Origin: Paulownia fortunei
Taxonomy: Eukaryota; Streptophyta; Magnoliopsida; Lamiales; Paulowniaceae
Length of the DNA stretch: 64,000 bases
NCBI GenBank assembly: GCA_019321725.1
Contig: CM033113.1
Span: 10,540,001 to 10,604,000 of the forward strand
Direction of reading: 5' to 3'
Below, in pieces: positions 10,771 to 24,800 of the stretch (position 1 is its first letter; the number at the start of each line of letters is the position of its first letter). Under the pieces are notes generated by a model, which saw only the letters and a program-made list of their open reading frames with translations, made no database searches and was not told where the DNA came from. The position numbers and the translations under genes are program-made.

Positions 10771-13700
10771 CAAGTGGAATAGATATCAATACTATAAGTT
10801 AATATTTATGTTTAACTAATATCTTAAATTTAGTAATTCACCATAAGATTATATTTTGCTTATTTATTAGTTATAAAGTACCCTTCTTTACACACGATTC
10901 TAAAATCATGCCATGATTCTTTTTTATAATATGTCACATGTATTCACTTGTCTATGTCCAACAAACAGAAGCATAACTAGCTTTGATTATCTAATTATAT
11001 GAACTACAGCGTTAGGTCTCCTTTTTTGCATTAGCCTAGCAATTTTTTCATGTAAAGTAGCCTAAACCAACATCACAGGCTTGAGATTCAATATTTGGAA
11101 ATTCTTGTTGTCTTTTTATCAATGTCTAACCATTTATAAAATTTCATGGCTTCGTATCTTGTATTACATAATACATGCTAAAGATAATATACTAAATATG
11201 TGCATCAAAAACTCAATTTTTATACAATTTAATCAACAGAAAGTGTACATGGAGCGCACAATCTATGTACAGCGTTTCTTTCCTCTTCCTTTTCTAATTT
11301 GTTTAAGGCATCTAAAGTAATAAAATAGAAGTTCTCTTTGTAAGATAATTTTTACAATTCACAACTACTTAGTTGTTTGTCTAGATTGTATCCATCAAAT
11401 TTATGATGATAATTCACATAAATTATCATCATAGATGATTTTAGTACATGATACTGACACTTGAAACATGTCATTCTTAATATATTGATGTGTATTATTG
11501 CTTAGTATAATGAAGGAAAACAATTGTTATAGGAATGTAAAATAACAAAATTCAATAAATTTTACAAGTTTTTCAACAAAATTATATTCCATATAAATAG
11601 AATTCAGAAGACTTGTTCTCCTTCGTCGTAGAACTACAATTCTAAGTTGTAGAAGTCCGAGAAATAGCTCTTAAAGTTGGTAAAGAGGTTTGATGCTTAA
11701 AAGGATAGGTCAGTCTCAAAAGTACAAGCAAATTCTAGTACTTCTAAAGTGATATTAGGAGGTTAATAATGAATACGTTCTTGAGTGCACAAAGATGTTT
11801 AGAATTAATATAGGTTTGGATTATCCAATTCATTACGAAGCTAGTGTCATCGATATCAAATATTATAAGTAAGAGCTATACTTACTGGTAAATGTTAACA
11901 GTTTTAGGATGTAATTAAAAAGTACTAGGCAAAAAAAATTATTTCCTTCTTTTAACAAATGGAAGGTAAAGTGGTTTTTTTCCTTGTTTTAGGCCTATCA
12001 CTCCTTGGGATGCAATTTAGTTCAATTAGCATATTTCATTGATCAACATAAAACAGAAAATTTGTCAAGTTTTCTCGTGTAGTCACACTAGCATTGTTCA
12101 TCATATCACTTTTACTTATTTATATGTTAACTATTTTCAATTATGCTATCTTTAAAACATAATTTATCACCACAAGTGAAATGAAAAGTTTCATCTATTT
12201 GCACGAAATACACGTACATCAATCTCTCAATTTAATTAAACTTCATGCTCATTGATGGATTTTTTGTTTTTTTATTTTTATTTTATTTTATTTTATTTTT
12301 AATAGAATTGATGGAGACCTTTTCAATCGCCAAAACTATTAATTTGTTGGATGGATAATATATGGGAAAGAAACAATCTTTTGATTTTATTAATGCTATA
12401 TATCTGACATGCTTTAACATCTCAACTGCTTTTAATTAAAGTAATAAATGTATGTAAACTCTTAATTAAACATAGCTACAATTTCAATATGCACGATCTA
12501 GTATTACACCAATTTAAAGCTCCAATAAGTTTCATACTTTAGAATTGAATTTTTAACTTCTTGGTTTTATGCAAAATAAGTTCAATTTATCTATATTGTC
12601 ACACAATTGTTACAGCAATTATAATTCTTTTTTTTTTTTTTGGAACTGTCAGGTAACCTCGTACTACTATTGTAGTACAAGTTAACAACACTTGCTATGT
12701 TGGAGCCTATTGACATCTTAGTATTTGGATCTTATTCGCTTGGTTGCCCTTACTTGGAATTGTTGTGTCCATTGACCTTTGGGGCTGTTTTTGCCTTTAA
12801 AACCATTTTTATCTGTACCAAAGTGACTGATAATATGCTAAATTGATTGGTATTACACAGAAGAGTAAACCGCAAAACCTATACATGTAAGCAATGGAAT
12901 ATATGGAAAACAAGCTTATCAGATTTGGAACTAAAACGTGTCATGCTTTCCTTGACAATCTAATGTTTTTAAGGTTTGCATGTAAGCATCTAATCTATGC
13001 ACACTGAGATATATATCTCGATCGTAACTGATCTCTACAACTGAATGTCAATTTCTCGACTAGTTATCAATTATGGTTTCATTCTTCCATTTATATTTAC
13101 ATTTTTATAGCTCCTTTCATGCTAACAATCCTCTCAGGAGCTAAACAAACAACTGAGGAGTTCTCGAGGTTGATGTACAATGAAAAAGCAGCGACCATAT
13201 GAATTGCTTGACTATGAGATCTCTATGATGCCAACATCGTTGAGGTGTCAACAAAGCGAGTCATTCGTTGTCTTGGATCATTTTTCCAGCAAAATGTATA
13301 CATTTTTGGGGTTTGATAATTTTCAGGCAACTTTAACGTGTCAATATTCTTTCTACATGGATTTTAACTACATAAGTTACATTTGGAATAAATCGTCACA
13401 CTAAGCTAATATAGGCAAAGCAACAAACTTTTCTCGCAATTTGTCAACTTGCTTCTCCTACGTAACACGATTTGAGTAAGGTTTCTGGCTAGGTACATAA
13501 TGATTGCATTTCCAATTTTCTCACAATTAGGTGTTTTGGAGATCTTTATCTTCCATCATCTAGATTTCAAATAAGCTAGAATTTGTCATTCGAGTCAGTC
13601 TTTCATATACTGTAGTTGCTTCTATCAGCACTAAGCAAACAATACAACTAAGAGAGATATTTGGAATACATATGTTTTGCAGTTAGGGGATTGTAGCTTC

Positions 13701-14675
13701 AAATGGAACAAGTCCACTATGTTACTTCATGTGGATGATTGATCAACTATGTCAATGATGTTCCTGTTCACATAGATTTGACTCGTCTCCAAATGGAGTA
13801 TTAAGGAAGATTTGAGGAGAAAAGTTTGCCCCACGAGGGCTGTAAAAAAAATTATTCACACGAATTATGAGTATTGGAACAAATACTAAAATTATGGTAC
13901 AAAGTTTCAAAAACTCTATTAAATGTAACTAGAAAAATATAACTTTAGTTTTTCGCACTTTTCATTTACTTAGCTCTCCTAATTCTTGATTTCTTCACTG
14001 TCCGATTCAACAGCTTGAAAAAAGTGTGTTTCTTGATGAAGAAATGGTGAACAGTTTGACTGCTTAAAACTCAAACAAGTTTGTGAGAAAATGTGTCTCG
14101 AGAACTCTTATTCTCAAACCTATGAAGAATTTATAGATACAGAAAACTTGAAAGGATGAGGGACATAAGCAACCTAATTTTCAAAATGATGCTCCTCATA
14201 ATACTGCAACATATTAAATAGACCATATAACTCAAAGAAAATACTGGAAGCAAAACTAATAGGAAGGTGAATCGGAAATGCACTACAATTCTCCAAGAGA
14301 ATAGAAACTTAATTGTTGGGGCGAAAGTTTGCATCATGGAAATCTCAGACACAATGGTCATAAGCTCACAGTCAAACGAAGAAGGTAGCAAAATCTATTT
14401 GCCTAAGGGTGTTATTGTCTGGAGGTAACTGATATACATGAAATCATATTATTCATTAATTGGAAATACTGTTAACATCCCCATAAATCTTTTGGCTGCA
14501 GCCTAATTCTTTAACCAACTGGACATGTACATTGACAGTTTTTCAGCAGGGAACTGATGTTCATACAATAGTTACGCTAATGACACTTGCTAGCCATGAA
14601 CTATAAAATTCTGCCATTTCAATTTTTTGAGATAGGTAAATCAAGAATCTGCAAATTCAGAATTACACAATGTAT
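10771..14675. other. Long intergenic stretch, no gene recognised
   Basis: Short open frames exist here (11081-11320 and 13180-13404 on the plus strand; 14131-14391 on the minus strand). None shows a family motif, a codon pattern unlike background or splice-supported extension, so I do not call them. Low-complexity T/A runs occur at 12260-12302 (TTTTA units) and 12630. Positions 13660-13830 read like an old coding relic, but I cannot identify it. Confidence 0.5.
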
Positions 14676-16040
14676 TTACCCTGGATATGCCTTCAGCACC
14701 TTCACTCTCTCTTCCTCCATACTTAAGGCATCCTTCAGTTTCACAAGGCACGGTATATGAGGAACTACCTGCAAATGCAAACAAGTACTCATGTCCTCAA
14801 GAGAAGAATGCTCTAAAACACAAAAGTGCCTCTCCTTTTCGGTGATTCGGTCATATATAAGGAACGTTTTTCTCCAATCATGCATTAAAATTTCTCCGCT
14901 GTCCAAATACTTTATTGCTTTATATTGACCCCTAGACCCTAACATGCCATTGTGCTCCATATATGTCGTCTCGGTTTCCACATCACAAAGCTTACTCCAA
15001 GGCACTTGATAGACACTATAACTTTCCATGACCCACAACTCTACGTGCCCATCATCAGGAGAAACCAACGATACACAAAGAGAATTAGCTAATACTCCCA
15101 AACTCATGTTTTTTGAGGCAAAGCTGTTTGTATCTAGCATCAAGAGGTTCATTTGCAGCAGTGTTATGACTTGAAATAGGACCCTATCAAAATGGAAAGA
15201 ACATATAGTTGAATCCCCATTATACCTCCAATATATTGCACCATTCACATAAACTACCTCTGATATTTTTCGAGACAAGTCCAGTTGGGACGTGCCATCT
15301 CCAGCACGCCTCCAGCATGTCGCTGCCCCCACAGTGAGCACTTCAGGCCACCAGGGTGAAACCTCAGCCTTATTCTTAACCCTCCTACGCGACATTCTCA
15401 AAAGCTCAAACTTTTTAGTCGCCCTACAGAACCCGAGCCCTATGAAGACATAAACATTATCTTGCCCACTAGACGGAGAATTGAGAGTAACATATTCGCC
15501 CGTGACGGGGTTACAAACAAAGATATAATCACCAGGACCATCGTGTGATGCCCAGCAGACCACACCTTCACACGAGGTGACATTGGCATTCACTGGCAGG
15601 AAACAACCCCTAGTCCAAGAACATGTCACCACATCAGAAAAGTGGATTCTCGAGGTCAGCTTAGATTTGTTGATTCTTGGATCAAGATCTGAGACAGTCT
15701 GGCCTTCGACCAGGTGCATGATTCTGGTGGATTTGTAGCCCGACTTATCACTGAAAACAAGTAAAGGGCAAATGGGAGCTCTAGAAAAATGGGTTCTTGC
15801 AAAGATTGGGTCATCTACAATAGAAAGCCACGGTTTACTCACACTCTTGCATCTAAGCACCGTCTTGGCCGGAACCCGGGACAGTATTTCTTCAAGAATG
15901 GGGTCTGAAATCAAATGAATCTCGGTTGGGGTTTCTTGCGGCTTTCTAGTGATTTCTTGAGGCTCTGACGGGGTTTCTTGGGGCTGTTCTTCATCGTTGG
16001 TGGCCAAAACTATTGGGAACTGAAGAGTTTTCACTGCCAT
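14676..16040 (-). CDS. F-box protein (F-box associated-domain type), 454 aa
   Basis: A single uninterrupted reading frame starts with an ATG at 16040. The F-box spans about residues 43-83 (ISDPILEEILSRVPAKTVLR, then the KSVSKPWLSIVDDP core), which in this family binds the SKP1/ASK adaptor of SCF ubiquitin ligases. The remaining 370 residues look like the C-terminal F-box associated domain, with the usual VCNPVTGEYVTL, IGLGFCRATKKFELLR and GAIYWRYNGD segments, and presumably select the substrate. Before the F-box, residues 18-40 are Glu/Pro/Thr-rich with a short duplicated K/EPQETPxE motif. No transmembrane segment is apparent. The substrate is unknown, and such genes are numerous and fast-evolving in plants. 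No kelch repeats are clear enough to name. Confidence 0.92.
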   Translation of the reverse strand: MAVKTLQFPIVLATNDEEQPQETPSEPQEITRKPQETPTEIHLISDPILEEILSRVPAKTVLRCKSVSKPWLSIVDDPIFARTHFSRAPICPLLVFSDKSGYKSTRIMHLVEGQTVSDLDPRINKSKLTSRIHFSDVVTCSWTRGCFLPVNANVTSCEGVVCWASHDGPGDYIFVCNPVTGEYVTLNSPSSGQDNVYVFIGLGFCRATKKFELLRMSRRRVKNKAEVSPWWPEVLTVGAATCWRRAGDGTSQLDLSRKISEVVYVNGAIYWRYNGDSTICSFHFDRVLFQVITLLQMNLLMLDTNSFASKNMSLGVLANSLCVSLVSPDDGHVELWVMESYSVYQVPWSKLCDVETETTYMEHNGMLGSRGQYKAIKYLDSGEILMHDWRKTFLIYDRITEKERHFCVLEHSSLEDMSTCLHLQVVPHIPCLVKLKDALSMEEERVKVLKAYPG

Positions 16041-18824
16041 CGATCTTTTTTTCTCAGAAAGGTTTGAGTGATCGGTGAAAGAATAGAAGCTGATTGATTC
16101 TGTGAAAATGGTGAGTGCTGTGGTGTAAAACCCTAGCTACCGGGGAGATGCTTGGAAATGTAATCCAGTTTTTCAATTTGTGCTCAATTAAGAGTTTATA
16201 ATTGAAGTAATATTTTGGACAAAATCAAAAATTGGTGTCCACTTATGGCTTGGGCTCAAGTGTATGTAGGTCCAAATCAATATCATGAATTCTAGGTTAA
16301 AGTTTAGCAATTGTAGGGCTAGGAGTTGAGCTACACAAGCCCATTATCTTTCTACCATTTCCACTTATTTCACATAATCAAAATTCAAAAGAATTTGGGC
16401 ACAATTTTTTATTTGCTAAAAAGATATCCTAATTGAAAATATCAAGGAAGACAAAATAGTATAATACTAAGGCAGAATTTTTTGTCAAATGAATTTTTTA
16501 ATCAATTCACAAGTATGAATAATTATCAAAGTATATTTCAATTTACAACAATTCATTAACTATGTTTAACTACTGAAAATAAAGATTAGGAATGATCACA
16601 TATACCACCACTGAAATTTGGTATGGTTATAGAAAAACTTCCTATTATTTCAATAATTTCATTGATACCTCCTTACGTCAAAGATTTCAGTTAAACTTGA
16701 TTCTGTAGACAGTTTATATTTGTATTAAGAAGTTCACTTGAATTTAATTTTGTAAATAGTTGATACTTCTATTACAGAATTTTGTTGACAATTTAGGCTC
16801 TTTTCATAGAGCAGTTGAGAAGATTTGATTTGATTTGAACTTTATAATATAAAATAAATAACTAATATAACTAAATCTGATATAATTGAATTCCAAACTA
16901 GGATATTATATAAAAATGTTTTTTTATCTAATAAGTTAATCTTATTCTTAATTATCATCTGTTCAACAAATTTTCATATGGAAATAAAATACTAAAATCA
17001 CAAAATTAATTTTGAGAATTTTTTTTTGTTAATTTAATGTGCAAGTACAATAATTTCTTCATCATTTTCCAATCACAGACTGGATTCCCCTGATTCTTGA
17101 CTCTTTTGACGCTCTTCGCTTTGCGAGCTTGAATGCGTGTTTTTCATTGGAAGAAGCCGTGAAAAAACTTGAAATATTGATGAATGGATACTTAAGGATT
17201 TGAATATTGATAATGAGAAATAACGTCTCTCAATCATTTCTTTTCTCAAGCAAAATGGTTTGTTGGATTTAAGAAACTTGAACTTGAAAGACTTGTGGAA
17301 TTGAAAACTTATTATTGCGCCAATGTTTAGACAACGAGTTCTTTTTTATTTTTTTTATATATTTTTTATTTTTTGATGAAATTTAAAGTCTTAAATTTAA
17401 TATTTTATTATATGTATCTAATTATTGGAATTTTGAGTTTTGTTCAATTTTTTTTAGTTGATTATTTTTTTATTTTTTTTATTTTTAAAATATTATATTA
17501 CCATTTTACATAATATAATATAAAAATATAATTAATTTTCACTAGACCATTTGGACCGAGATTAAATTGATCCGACAAATTAAATTGCTGATAAATAGCA
17601 AAATTAATTTAATTATGATAACACTAAGATGCTTTATGATTTCTCCTTTTTTTTTTTCATTCTAAAATTTAGAAGATTTGAGGAGAGTTCTTTGACATCT
17701 TTTCCTTCTCAAGTTATACATGTAAGAAATCCCATGACCCACCCCCCATACAGATTCTTGAGGTGGGAGAGTTGTAACCCACTTGAAATTGTAACCCTTG
17801 TACATGTATGAAATCCCACTTGAATGCCTCTGATATTGAAGATATTTTCCCTTCAATAAATCAATATTAAGAGATAATATCAAATTATTTTCTAGAATAT
17901 CTGATAAAAACTTTTGTTATTCATTTTGGATCAATATGTTTAATAAACTGAAATTTTGTTATGGGGCTTCATTTAGGGACCCAAATAAACAACTCAAATA
18001 AATTTTAATTTATGCTAATTAATTGGAAATTTGCCCCAAAAATTTTAATGCAAAGAATTCTGAATAATCGTTAAATAATTAATAGTCATAAGGTTAGTGT
18101 GTGAAACTATATCTTGGAGGTAGGTATCAGTCTCTATCTTATGATTTTGTGAAGATCAATTTTCTTGTTAAACCTACAACTCCTTTGTGAGAAAATAATG
18201 AGGCTATTTTACCAAATTCCTCACGTAAAGTTTTCTCGTACAATTAGATATTTTATACCTATCTATATTTGTGGGTTTTGAGTACATGTAACATTTTGTT
18301 TTATTACCAATAACCTTTTTCTGAAGTATTAATTATTTAATAATTATTTATGATAATTTAGAATTAAATTAATTTATTAAACAAGCATTATTGTTTTCTA
18401 TAGTAAATTATTGTATAAAATTCTAGTGGCATGTTATAGTTGGGCAGTTTAAATTAGTTATTTTATTTTTTAAAATTCAAACAAAAAAGTAGAGTTTCAA
18501 TATTTTATTTAGTATTTCTTTGGATTTTTGAAAAGATTGGTAAAATAAAAAGTTTAGTTATATTTTACTAGTTGAAAGGGGTAAATTGCATATTTTTATA
18601 GTATAAGAGGCAAAATGCACTATACTTATAGTTGAGGGGTCAAATCTTAATTAACCCAATAAATGACCACCCTACAATTTGAAAATTCAAACTTGTGCCT
18701 ATACGTCTTTGACTTTACGATTTGTCAAAAGCAGAAATAAAATTACATGGTACCAAACTAGTCTGTAAAATTAAGCAAGCAAAAAAATCTCTTCTTGTTC
18801 CCTGAATTTCTTGTGTTGGCAAAC
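16041..18824. other. Intergenic between the divergent F-box and Mpv17-type genes
   Basis: No gene is seen. Since the flanking genes diverge, both promoters lie here. Positions 16041-16140 are the likely F-box 5' leader. Positions 17330-17530 are extremely T/A-rich. Positions 18580-18655 hold two degenerate units of the common plant repeat reading roughly GAGGGGYAAAWTGCAYTAT-type sequence, probably an eroded transposon end. Direct repeats of ACATGTAWGAAATCCCA occur at 17717 and 17802. Confidence 0.5.
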
Positions 18825-21800
18825 ATGGGTTCATTGGGTGCCAGTGGTCATGGGGGCCTATGGGGGATGGGCCCATTTCACGATAACATTCACAGGCGGC
18901 GTGACAAGAAGAGGAACAAAGAATCCAATCCCTCCAGCTCTAGGGACGCCGCCGGAGAAACTGCCACCGCCGCCTCGTACAGTTTTCCGCTTAAGCAAGC
19001 CGCTACCGCTGCCTCTCTTGCCTTAACCGGCGACTCCATCGCCCAGCTCCACCAGAGATGGGTCAGAAACAAAGACACTCTCTCCCATTCTGAAGATGTT
19101 AAGGTATGAATGCATGCTCTGTGTGTGATTTCCTGTGTGAATGAATGAGTTTCTCTTCAGCTTTGGAAGCCTGGGCGTGTGGAAATTTTGCTTGTTTTCT
19201 TGTTTTGAGTTTTGGGATTTCTGGGTTCTTTAAAATTTGTTCTTATTTTTATTGAACAAGCTTGTGGGTTTTTGTATGCTGAGCATTTCAGCTTTTCATT
19301 GTGTGTTTTCTTTTAATGATTTGATACATGTGTGCAAATATCTGCTTCTCTTCTTTATGTCTCTCCATAAAGAAGAGAAGCAGATAATTGCACATAAAAT
19401 ATTTAGTTAATGAGAACTAAATTATTTAGTTTATATCATGAGAATGAATAGTGAGTGTCTAATAGTGCATATTCAAGGTAAAGATTTTACATTTCTATCC
19501 CAATTCAATTTTTTATTATTGAACTCTAGCTGATAATTTTTCCTTGATTTTTCTCTCTGCTTTTTTCTCCCTTCTTGCCGTAATATAAACTTAGTGGAGG
19601 TTTAATATGGTGTGCAGATGAATGATTCAAGATAGTTCTCTAAGTCATGGCTTTTAGTTCAAGATTCATTTCTTGCTTTGAGGGAAAATATATATTTGTT
19701 TCTTGTTTCTTTTTTTCTTTTTTTTTTTCAATTTTTGTAGTAGGATTATGAAAGTTATTGCTTTTGGTGCCACAGAGAAATCTTTTATATCCCCATAATT
19801 GGTACCTTGTATCTGTTGAATTTAACTGGGATGTATCATTGTGGTCAATTACATGTTTATCTTAGTTTCGTGTGCTTCCTATTAGCTTGCTAAACTTTGT
19901 TTTTAAATCGCTTGGTAGAGTCACAATATCAACGCATGACAAGAAATTTACATCATTTTTACTGGTAAGCAAAACTTAAGGATAGTGGAAACATAATCTT
20001 CTTTGGTCAGGATATCTGCTGTAGTTTTATGAATTCTTAATAATTAATCAAAAGCCACAATATATTTCATTTCTCTCTGCTCATATATTGGAAAACAAAA
20101 TCCCTTCTTTCCTCATTATGATGTTTTGGCCTTTAGATATTTTTAGAGAATGTTAATTGTAGCCAGACACTCAGTTCGTGTATTCTTCAAGTGTAAATGC
20201 AAAAAACAAAATGCAAAATTTCTCTATGTTGCCTAAAATAGTCATATAGAAAGATAGAAGAAGGCAGCGTGCTTCTGAAAATATGCTAAATGAGTCATTA
20301 GAAGACCAGGGTTCTACTAAACAGATGTAAGGTGTATTTGTCAAGTGGAAGGGTAAAGAACAAAAGTAATTATTATTTTCTGAAGTTTGGATCTCCCACC
20401 AATTTTAAACAAACAGATAAGACTGTGGAAAAGTGTGTAGTTTCCTAAATTATAGTGTTGACTTTGTTAATAGGATTTAAATCTGTAAATCCATTTAAGT
20501 TATGGGATCTTAGTTAGGAGAACCACAGGAATGATCTTTCCCCTGATTTAGGATTTGACTTTGGGTAGTTACCTACTTTTTCTTTGTATATAGTCTCTCA
20601 AGGAACGATAAATTGCTCTCTTGCCAGGGCTTTCTGCGCACCCTCTACTCGAGCTAGCACCCAGTTCTGTTGTTTATAACCAGCACTTAACCTTGTAATT
20701 CATTGCAATACAAAGATTCTTTTCCCTTAATTTTTCCACTTGGTATTAGAACATTAAGGCTCAATCTCTCTGGAAAAAGATTAGATTTTTCTAGCCATTA
20801 TTGCCTTGGCCTTCATAGCTACTTCTCTGAACAGCAGCCTTCATAGTTGGATATCAAAGCCCTAGAGACTAGCCTTAATAGCTGAGTGAGAGAGATGTCT
20901 GAAACTGTAGAAACCACCCCAACCACTCAATTCGAGGAGATTCAGTCCAATCATGCCTTGAAAAGGATATAAGAACTCAGTGACTTAAAAAATGAGGAGG
21001 AAGAAAGCTAAGACGATTGTTGAATACGCTTGAAAAACCTTTAGTGCGGGTTTATCAGCACTGTCAAGTAATCCTTTAATGTCATTAAAAAAACCTTTCT
21101 TGAACTCAAGGGTCATTGACTCTAGGGCCACTGACCATATGACCCATTCTTCAAACCAATTTAGTACCTATATCCTTGTCCAAGCAATAAAAAGATCATT
21201 GTTGATAGTTCACTCACAATTGTCGTAGGGATTAGGAGATATACAAATCACCCATCATTCATTTTAAAAGATGTTCACCGTATTCCAAAATTATCCTCCA
21301 ACCTTGTGTCCATCCAAAATTGACTAAAGATATGAAATGTCTTGTAATCTTTTATTGATCTTATTTTGAATTTCTCATGACCAAGGTTTAAGGTTTCGGG
21401 AGGAGGATTAGACTTGCTAAACAAATGGATGGCATTTACTATGTAGAGACACATAACAAATCATCTATTATCAGTAATAGTTTATCTTTTTTGTTTTGTC
21501 ATCTTCCAATAGAGATGCCATTTGAATCATCATTGTCGTCTGGGTTATCCATCGTTTACAACACTCTTTCTATCTTTGTTCATGGGATTAGATATGGAAA
21601 ACCTTCATTTTGATGTGTGTGAGTTTGCAAAACATACTTGTGTATCTTTTCCTAAATATAATAAAAGAACTACTCCATTCTATGTGACTCACAGTGATAT
21701 TTGGATTCTGGGGTCCCTCTCCAATTCCTAACACATCTGGTTCTCGGTGAATTGTTTCATTTATAGATGATTACACACAAGTTGCTTGGATTTTTCAAAA

Positions 21801-24800
21801 AACAAATCAAATGTGAGTCATGTTCTACCTAATTACCACTCTATGGTACAAAATCAATTTGGTACAAAATTAAAAGGTTTCAGTCATACAATACAAAGGA
21901 TTATTTTAATCAAGTACTATCCCCATATGTTCAGAAGGAAAGAATCATTCTAGAGTCCTCTTGCATTAGTACACCATAACAAAATGGGGTAGCAAAAAGG
22001 AAAAATGGACATCTCTTAAACAGTACTAGGGCATTTCTTTTTCATCAAAATATACCAAGGAACTATTAGGGGAAGCCATTCTCACATCTGCATGCCTGAT
22101 AAATAGATTACCATTCCATATCTTAGAGTCAAAAGTCCGATAGATCACTATCTAAATTTAATCATGATGTAAGAACTACAAATAATCTTGGTTCTACCTC
22201 ATATGCTATGTTCACAGTCACCAAAGATGGAAACTTGATCTTGATCCTAGAGCTGTCAAATGCATCTTTGTAGGAGATTCACCAACTCAGAGGAGATACA
22301 AGTGCTATCATCCACTTTCGAGGAAATTCTATGTCTCCGCTCATGTAACCTTTGGTGAAGGAAAAATATATTTTTCCAAACGTTATCTTCAAGAGAGTTT
22401 TTATCTGTTGAAGATAAGGACCCATTTCTGTTTGATCTGTCTTTACCATCTTCTCCTTCTATACCTGTGTCATTGTTTAATGTTCTAGAGTCTGTGCTAA
22501 ATGTTGAGTTTAATCCACCTGTATCACATAGTCCACCACCTGTGTCACATCCCGAGTCCATGAAAGCTACTATTCTTGATCCAATACATATTCAATACAA
22601 GTTATCTTCTAATCCGAGCCTTGAGGTAGTTGTAAATTCTAAGTCTTCTTAACAGGAGGAATATGAGACACCAAAAAAGGCTTCAAACAGTGAACTTGAT
22701 CCTATTGCAGTTAGAAAATGAATTTGAGAGTGTACTAAATGGCCTCTGTATCCCCTATCCCTTTCTGTGTCCTTCCAAAGATTTTCCCATCTCATAAAAG
22801 CTTCCTTATCAGCCTAAACACCATCCATTGTCTAATTAAGAATGGATGAGAGCTATGATGATTGAAATGGATGAACTAAAAAAACAAGACATGGGAGCTA
22901 GTTGACTTACCGAGTGGAAAAAGGCCGGTGGGATGCAAGTGGGTGTTCACGTTGAAATATAAGGTTGATGGGTCATTGCAGAGATATAAGGCAAGGCTAG
23001 TAGCAAGGATAGACCTAGACCTATAAAGTTGATTATCAAGAAACCTTCGTTCTTATTGCGAAAATGAATACAGTAAGAATACTTTTGTCTTGGCAGCCAA
23101 CTTCAATTGGAAGTTGTAGCAGTTTGATGTTAAAAATGCATTCTTGCATGGGGACTTGGAAGAGTAAATATAAATAGAGAATATAGTAATCAAATAAGAT
23201 ATGTAAACTGGAGAATGCTCTTTATGGTCTTAAACAGTCAGCTAGGGCGTGGTTCGGACGATTTGCCAAAGTAATGCTTGCTATTGGGTATTAGGCAAGG
23301 GGACCATACACTCTTTATTAAGCACTCGGAGATAGGGAGTCATATGTTGATGACATAATTGTAACTGGTAATGAAGAAAAGGAGAGACAAGCATTGAAGA
23401 AATGTTTGATTAAGGAGTTTGAAATAAAAGAGCTAGAGAGATTAAGTACTGCCTAGGAGTTGAGGTTAAACATTCAAAAGAAGGAATCTTCATCTCTCAG
23501 TAGACATAAGTTATACATCTTCTAAGGAAGACCAAAAAACTAGCATCATGCAAACCTGCATCAACTTCTGTAGATCCAAATCACAAACTTGGAAATGCAC
23601 ATTGAAGACCCTATAATTGATAGGGAGATGTACCATAGGTTAGTTGGAAAGCTGAGTTATCTAGCTCAATACACAGCCAGATATAGCAGTGTAGTATGCC
23701 AATTTATGCACAATCCGAAGGAAGTACACATACACTCCGTTTACTTAATACTCTACTATTTGAAAGCTAGTCCAGGAGAACGAAAAGGAATTCAGGAGGA
23801 ACACCACACCAGCTTAGTTCTTGAGGCAATATACTGATGCAGACTATGTAGGATCACCTGTGGTCCACAATGCATACATTGGGCTACGTTACATTTCTTG
23901 GTAGCAACCTTGTGACATGGAGTATGAAGCAGAATGTCGTGGCATAGGTTGAATTTATAACAATAATGTAAGGGAGTTTGTAAGCTTCTGTGGTTGAAAA
24001 TCATTCTTGAAGACCTAGAGATCAAGTGGAATGGGCCAATGAGACTATACTTTGATAACAAGTCACCAACAAATATTACTGACAATCCAGTATAGCATGA
24101 TTGAACGAAGCACATTGAGATTGATGGATACTTAATCGAAGAAAAACTGGAAAATGGGTTGATATGCACACTATATGTTCCAATAGGAGAGCAATTGGCA
24201 GATGTTCTAATGAAAGGACTGGATGCTCATAGGTTTCAGACCATTATTTCCAAGCTGTGAATGGAAGGCACCTATTCACCAGCTTGAAGGGGAGTATGGA
24301 GTTTCCTAAATTAGAGTGCTGACTTTGTTAGATAGGATGTAAATATGTAAATTCATTAAGTTATGGGATCTTAGGAGAATTGCAGGAATGATCTCCTCTG
24401 ATATTGGAGTTGACTTTACGTAGTTACCTATTTTTTCTCTTTGTATACGTTGTATATAACAAGCAAATAACCTTGTAATTCATTGCAATACAACAATTTT
24501 TTTCCCTTAATTTTTTCCACAAAGGCAATTGTTAATGAGTATGATGTACGGCAAATGCTAGCCATACTGCACCAGAGTATATTCATATAGAGGTGTCCAG
24601 TGATTGGAAGTTAGTGGAATAAAAGTGCTCAGCGAAGGCAAGATAATATTTTGGAATATGATAAGGTACACTACAATTAATGTCCTAAAGGCACATTGTG
24701 AAATGTAATTAGATTTTGTGATTAAAGACAAAGGAGAGGATGTATGTGACTGGTACAAAATTTAGCATCAGTAATGCTGATACACTGAGAATTGAATTTT

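Larger units (their letters stand above)
20434..24519 (+). mobile_element. Ty1/copia retrotransposon relic inside intron 1
   Basis: Two LTRs (20434-20738 and 24295-24519) enclose a primer-binding site, TGGTATTAGAAC (20741-20752, like the initiator Met-tRNA complement), and a polypurine tract, GAAGGGGAG (24286-24294). The putative 5-bp flanks are AAAAG (20429-20433) and CAAAG (24520-24524), with one mismatch. In plus-strand order there are remnants of a gag start (20895), the GAG-pre-integrase region (about 21180-21700), integrase (about 21740-22130), reverse transcriptase with [11 protein letters not shown] and [10 protein letters not shown] (about 22890-23420) and RNase H (about 23590-24240). 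This order is the copia arrangement. Numerous stops and frameshifts, and most of gag missing, make it inactive. It is in the same orientation as the host gene. Confidence 0.9.

Noticed and set aside
13180..13830. Possible decayed coding sequence (frames near 13180-13404 and 13660-13830)
   Set aside because: Some stretches look protein-like, but I could not match them to a family or find consistent splice sites, so I did not call a gene.
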